Origin: CALMKX01 sp036274895
Lineage (GTDB): Bacteria > Acidobacteriota > Thermoanaerobaculia > Multivoradales > SZUA-115
Assembly: GCA_036274895.1 (NCBI GenBank)
Contig: DASUEU010000083.1
Location: forward strand, 1 to 7,625
DNA: 7,625 nt
Direction of reading: 5' to 3'
How positions within the stretch are numbered: position 1 is the first letter of the stretch; every line of letters begins with the position of its first letter. Of this stretch, positions 5,392 through 7,625 are shown piece by piece. Both the position numbers and the translations under genes were made by a program. The notes beneath the pieces were generated by a model. It worked only from the letters and a program-made list of their open reading frames with translations, was not told the origin of the DNA and did no database searches.

Positions 5392-7625
5392 TTACCCGAC
5401 CCGCCCCGCCAACCACCGCACCTCCCGCTCGCGGCGGCCGTAGCCGCAAGCGGTCACCAGCTCGCGGGCGCGGGCGAGGTGGGTGCGGGCGGTGGCGGGG
5501 TCGTCCTGCTGGAGGTGGAGGCGGGTCCACTCGAGGTGGGCGTCCGCCTCGTGCAGGCGCATACCGCCCCGCTCGGCGATCTCCAGGGCCTCCCCCAGGT
5601 CCACGGCGGCGGCGGCCAGGTTGCCGGCGAGGCGGTGGAAGGCGGCGCGGGCGAGGAGGCCCCACGGTAGGCTGTGCTCAGTGCCCGCCTGCCGCAGTCC
5701 CTCGACGGCCCGGTCCAGGTGCTCGGCGGCCGGGCCGAAGTCCGGGGCCGCGGGTGCCGTCAGCGCCAGGCCGAGGTGGGCTCGGCCGAGGGAGAGGTGG
5801 TCGAGGGCGATGTCCAGGAGGGGGTCACTTGCCAGACGCCAAGCGAAGAACTGCTCCGCCCGCCCCCGCACCTCCTCGCACGCCGCGCGGTAGCGGGCGC
5901 GATCGCCGCCGCGCTTTCCGGTCCGTCGTAGGGGCGCACGGCCGTGCGCCCCTACCCCGGAGGCATCGGCGGGGCCCTGAATCTCCGCCAACCCCGCCCC
6001 ATCCCCTGGCTCCGCCTGGCTCAGCAGCAAATCGCAGTATTGATAGCCCCGGAGCGAGTACAGCCGCGGGTACTCCTTCTGCCAATCCGCCTGCATCCCT
6101 TCCGCCTCGCGGAACAGGGCCACGCTCTCCTCCCAGCGCCCCGCCCCGTGCAGGGCATCGGCCAGGGTGGTGCGGTTGACCGTCCGCATGAAGGCATCCT
6201 CGCTGCGGTCCGCCAGCGCCACGCCCTCCTCCCCTGCCGCCACGGCCTCGGCCACCTGGCCGAGGGTGAGGAGCAGCTCGCTGAGGTTGGAGGCGGAGAC
6301 TGCTGCTTCCCTCCACCTCTCCATCTTCTTGTCGTCGTCCAGAACAGCTCGCATCGGCCCCACCGCCTCCCCCAGCCGCCCCAGGGCGCGCAGGACGAAG
6401 CCGGCCTCGTTGAGGATCCACGCCTGGTCCGCCGGGCTCAGGTCCCGAGAGGGCCGGTCCCAGGGGTGGTCGAAGAAGGCGGGCAACATAGACATGTCGG
6501 CGCCGAACGCGCCCAGCTTTCTCTGGCTAAAGAACTCCCCGTGGCGGTGGATCCTTCTGTGGTAGACCTTCTCGAAAGCCTCCGCCACCCGCCCGCCCCG
6601 GCACCCGTGCACCACGGCCGCGTACAGCGGCAACATCTCCTCCAGCGTCCCCGGCAAGTCCGGAGCAGCCTTCTGGTAGTGCTCGTAGAGCCGCAGATTC
6701 CCTTCCCGCCACGCCTCCGGCGCCTCCACCTTCAACCGCGCCCCGAAGTGCTCCCGCACCAGGGGATGGGCGTCGAGACCGTTGGGGTCCTGGGGATCCT
6801 CGGGGGCGAGGAGGCTGTTCTCCCGCAGACTCGTGACGCTCCACCGCCAGTCCTCCTCGGCCAGGCCCATCAGCTCCTCCGTCAGCCCCGGGATGGCCGG
6901 GGGGGCGCGCAGGGCTTGCACTGCCGCCCCCGGCGCGGCGCGGTCGAAGAGCCCCACCAGCCGCAAGGCCGCCAGCTCCCGGGGCGGCAGCCACTGCTCG
7001 TAGGCCGCCATCACCCGGAAGGCGTGGCCGCCCTGGCGCTCGTCCGCCTTGCCCAGCTCCACCTCGAAGGCCGCGTGGACGTTGCCTCCCCGCGCCCGGC
7101 GCAGGTAGTGGCCCAGCAGGGTCAGGGCCAAGGCGTGGCCGCCGAACTCCTCGGCCACCCGGCGCAGATCCTTCTCGACACCCTGCACCCCCAGCTCGCG
7201 CAGCAGCTGCACGGCCGTGGTGGGGGAGAGAGCTTCCAGCTCCAGCCGCGGGGCGGAGCCGTGCGCCAGGTCGGCCAGGTCCGCCACCTTCTCGCGGGTG
7301 GTGAGCAGGCACAGGCCGGAGTGGGCCACGGCCAGCCCCCGCACCAGGGCGGCCAGGGCCGGGTCCCGCAGGCGGCCTTCCTGGGGGGAGCCGGGCGGGT
7401 GCTGCAAGGGCTCCAGGCCGTCCAGCACCAGCAGGGTGCGCCGCGTACGCAGCAGCTCGGCCAGCTTCACCCCCCGGTCCCGCAGGGCCAGAGGCATCGC
7501 CTCGCCCAGGAAACGGTAGATCTCCCCGAAGAACCCTTCGCTCGAAGCCTGGCGATCCTCCCCCGTGCCCTGGCTGTAGAACGTCCAGGCGAACACCCGC
7601 TCCGCCCCCCGCCAACCCTCCCGCT
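5392..7625 (-). CDS. SEFIR-STAND protein, C-terminal part: rest of NB-ARC NTPase plus TPR-like repeats (runs off the right edge)
   Basis: This minus-strand frame enters from the right edge and ends at TAA on 5394-5392. Numbered as part of the joined 978-residue protein, it covers residues 236-978. The Walker B segment LLVLDGLEPLQ has D303 and E306. A sensor-like LLTTRE lies at 341-346, a GLPL-like GGHALALTLLGHYL at 396-409, and DAHPLVREHF at 519-528 sits where NB-ARC proteins carry the MHD motif. From about 540 the protein is helical, with TPR-like pairs such as DQAWILNEAGFVLRALGRLG, AAVSASNLSELLLTLGQVAE and NRTTLADALHGAGRWEES, then LLDIALDHLSLGRAHLGLAL near the end. Repeat domains of this kind in STAND proteins normally sense a ligand and release the NTPase to oligomerise. 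Oddity: residues about 771-830 interrupt the TPR pattern and include VGAHGRAPL, the in-frame translation of a palindromic repeat at 5928-5955. No start is visible because the 5' end lies outside. It could be the same gene as the left fragment or a close paralogue. Confidence 0.9.
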   Translation of the reverse strand, partial: REGWRGAERVFAWTFYSQGTGEDRQASSEGFFGEIYRFLGEAMPLALRDRGVKLAELLRTRRTLLVLDGLEPLQHPPGSPQEGRLRDPALAALVRGLAVAHSGLCLLTTREKVADLADLAHGSAPRLELEALSPTTAVQLLRELGVQGVEKDLRRVAEEFGGHALALTLLGHYLRRARGGNVHAAFEVELGKADERQGGHAFRVMAAYEQWLPPRELAALRLVGLFDRAAPGAAVQALRAPPAIPGLTEELMGLAEEDWRWSVTSLRENSLLAPEDPQDPNGLDAHPLVREHFGARLKVEAPEAWREGNLRLYEHYQKAAPDLPGTLEEMLPLYAAVVHGCRGGRVAEAFEKVYHRRIHRHGEFFSQRKLGAFGADMSMLPAFFDHPWDRPSRDLSPADQAWILNEAGFVLRALGRLGEAVGPMRAVLDDDKKMERWREAAVSASNLSELLLTLGQVAEAVAAGEEGVALADRSEDAFMRTVNRTTLADALHGAGRWEESVALFREAEGMQADWQKEYPRLYSLRGYQYCDLLLSQAEPGDGAGLAEIQGPADASGVGAHGRAPLRRTGKRGGDRARYRAACEEVRGRAEQFFAWRLASDPLLDIALDHLSLGRAHLGLALTAPAAPDFGPAAEHLDRAVEGLRQAGTEHSLPWGLLARAAFHRLAGNLAAAAVDLGEALEIAERGGMRLHEADAHLEWTRLHLQQDDPATARTHLARARELVTACGYGRREREVRWLAGRVG
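5928..5955. repeat. 28-bp perfect palindrome inside the STAND gene
   Basis: GTAGGGGCGCACGG at 5928-5941 is followed directly by its reverse complement CCGTGCGCCCCTAC at 5942-5955. This is a known style of dispersed intergenic repeat, here inside the coding sequence. On the minus strand it reads VGAHGRAPL in frame (residues 792-800 of the joined protein) and introduces no stop. Confidence 0.9.
7512..7625. repeat. Terminal direct repeat, right copy
   Basis: This copy is identical to 1-114. It fits a circular sequence of 7511 bp whose ends overlap, a collapsed tandem duplication, or two paralogues identical over this stretch. No inverted repeats or target-site pattern is visible at the boundary. 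Confidence 0.95.

Noticed and set aside
4721..5443. Frames across the 3' intergenic region (4721-5443 plus, 4837-5301 minus, 5131-5385 plus)
   Set aside because: They consist of translated hairpin repeats, a familiar source of false gene calls. No domain and no ribosome binding site.
1..7625. Claim of a complete autonomous plasmid
   Set aside because: Identical ends allow a circle, but there is no replication, partition or mobilisation gene and no iteron-like origin in the 7511 bases.

Overview
This is a GC-rich bacterial window, probably a short metagenomic contig. It carries two large genes and two intergenic regions packed with palindromic repeats. The repeat types (inverted GTTCCCACGC units, the CCCTCTCCCCC/GGGGGAGAGGG hairpin, the GTAGGGGCGCACGG palindrome, the GCGGCGACGCGTCGCCGC palindrome) recall dispersed repeats known from large GC-rich genomes such as Acidobacteriota, Planctomycetota, Chloroflexota and some Proteobacteria. 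The SEFIR/NB-ARC/TPR protein style fits the first two groups. I cannot name a genus, and I see no rRNA, tRNA, ribosomal or replication gene to anchor the taxonomy.

Layout. (1) 1-817, minus strand: the N-terminal 272 residues of a SEFIR (TIR-like)-NB-ARC STAND protein, running off the left edge. (2) 818-1241: a divergent intergenic region with at least four different palindromes. (3) 1242-4976, plus strand: a 1244-residue protein with two complete patatin-like phospholipase domains and two predicted membrane helices inside the first. (4) 4977-5391: an intergenic region with a 21-bp direct repeat, a CT/GA-rich hairpin and a 119-bp REPIN-like element of nested hairpins. (5) 5392-7625, minus strand: the C-terminal part of a SEFIR-STAND protein (rest of the NTPase, then TPR-like helices), running off the right edge.

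The first 114 bases are identical to the last 114 (1-114 = 7512-7625). Both copies lie in the STAND gene in the same reading frame. Joining the ends gives one uninterrupted 978-residue SEFIR-NB-ARC-TPR gene on a 7511-bp unit. This can mean a circular molecule, a tandem duplication collapsed by assembly, or two nearly identical paralogues that stopped the assembler. With no replication gene present, I consider a tandem or paralogue explanation at least as likely as a real plasmid.

How the genes may work together (inference): STAND NTPases with SEFIR/TIR and repeat domains act as signal-triggered oligomerising switches, and patatin-like phospholipases are recurrent membrane-destroying effectors in bacterial immunity. 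The divergent pair is a candidate sensor-effector or conflict module, but the sequence alone does not prove a functional link.
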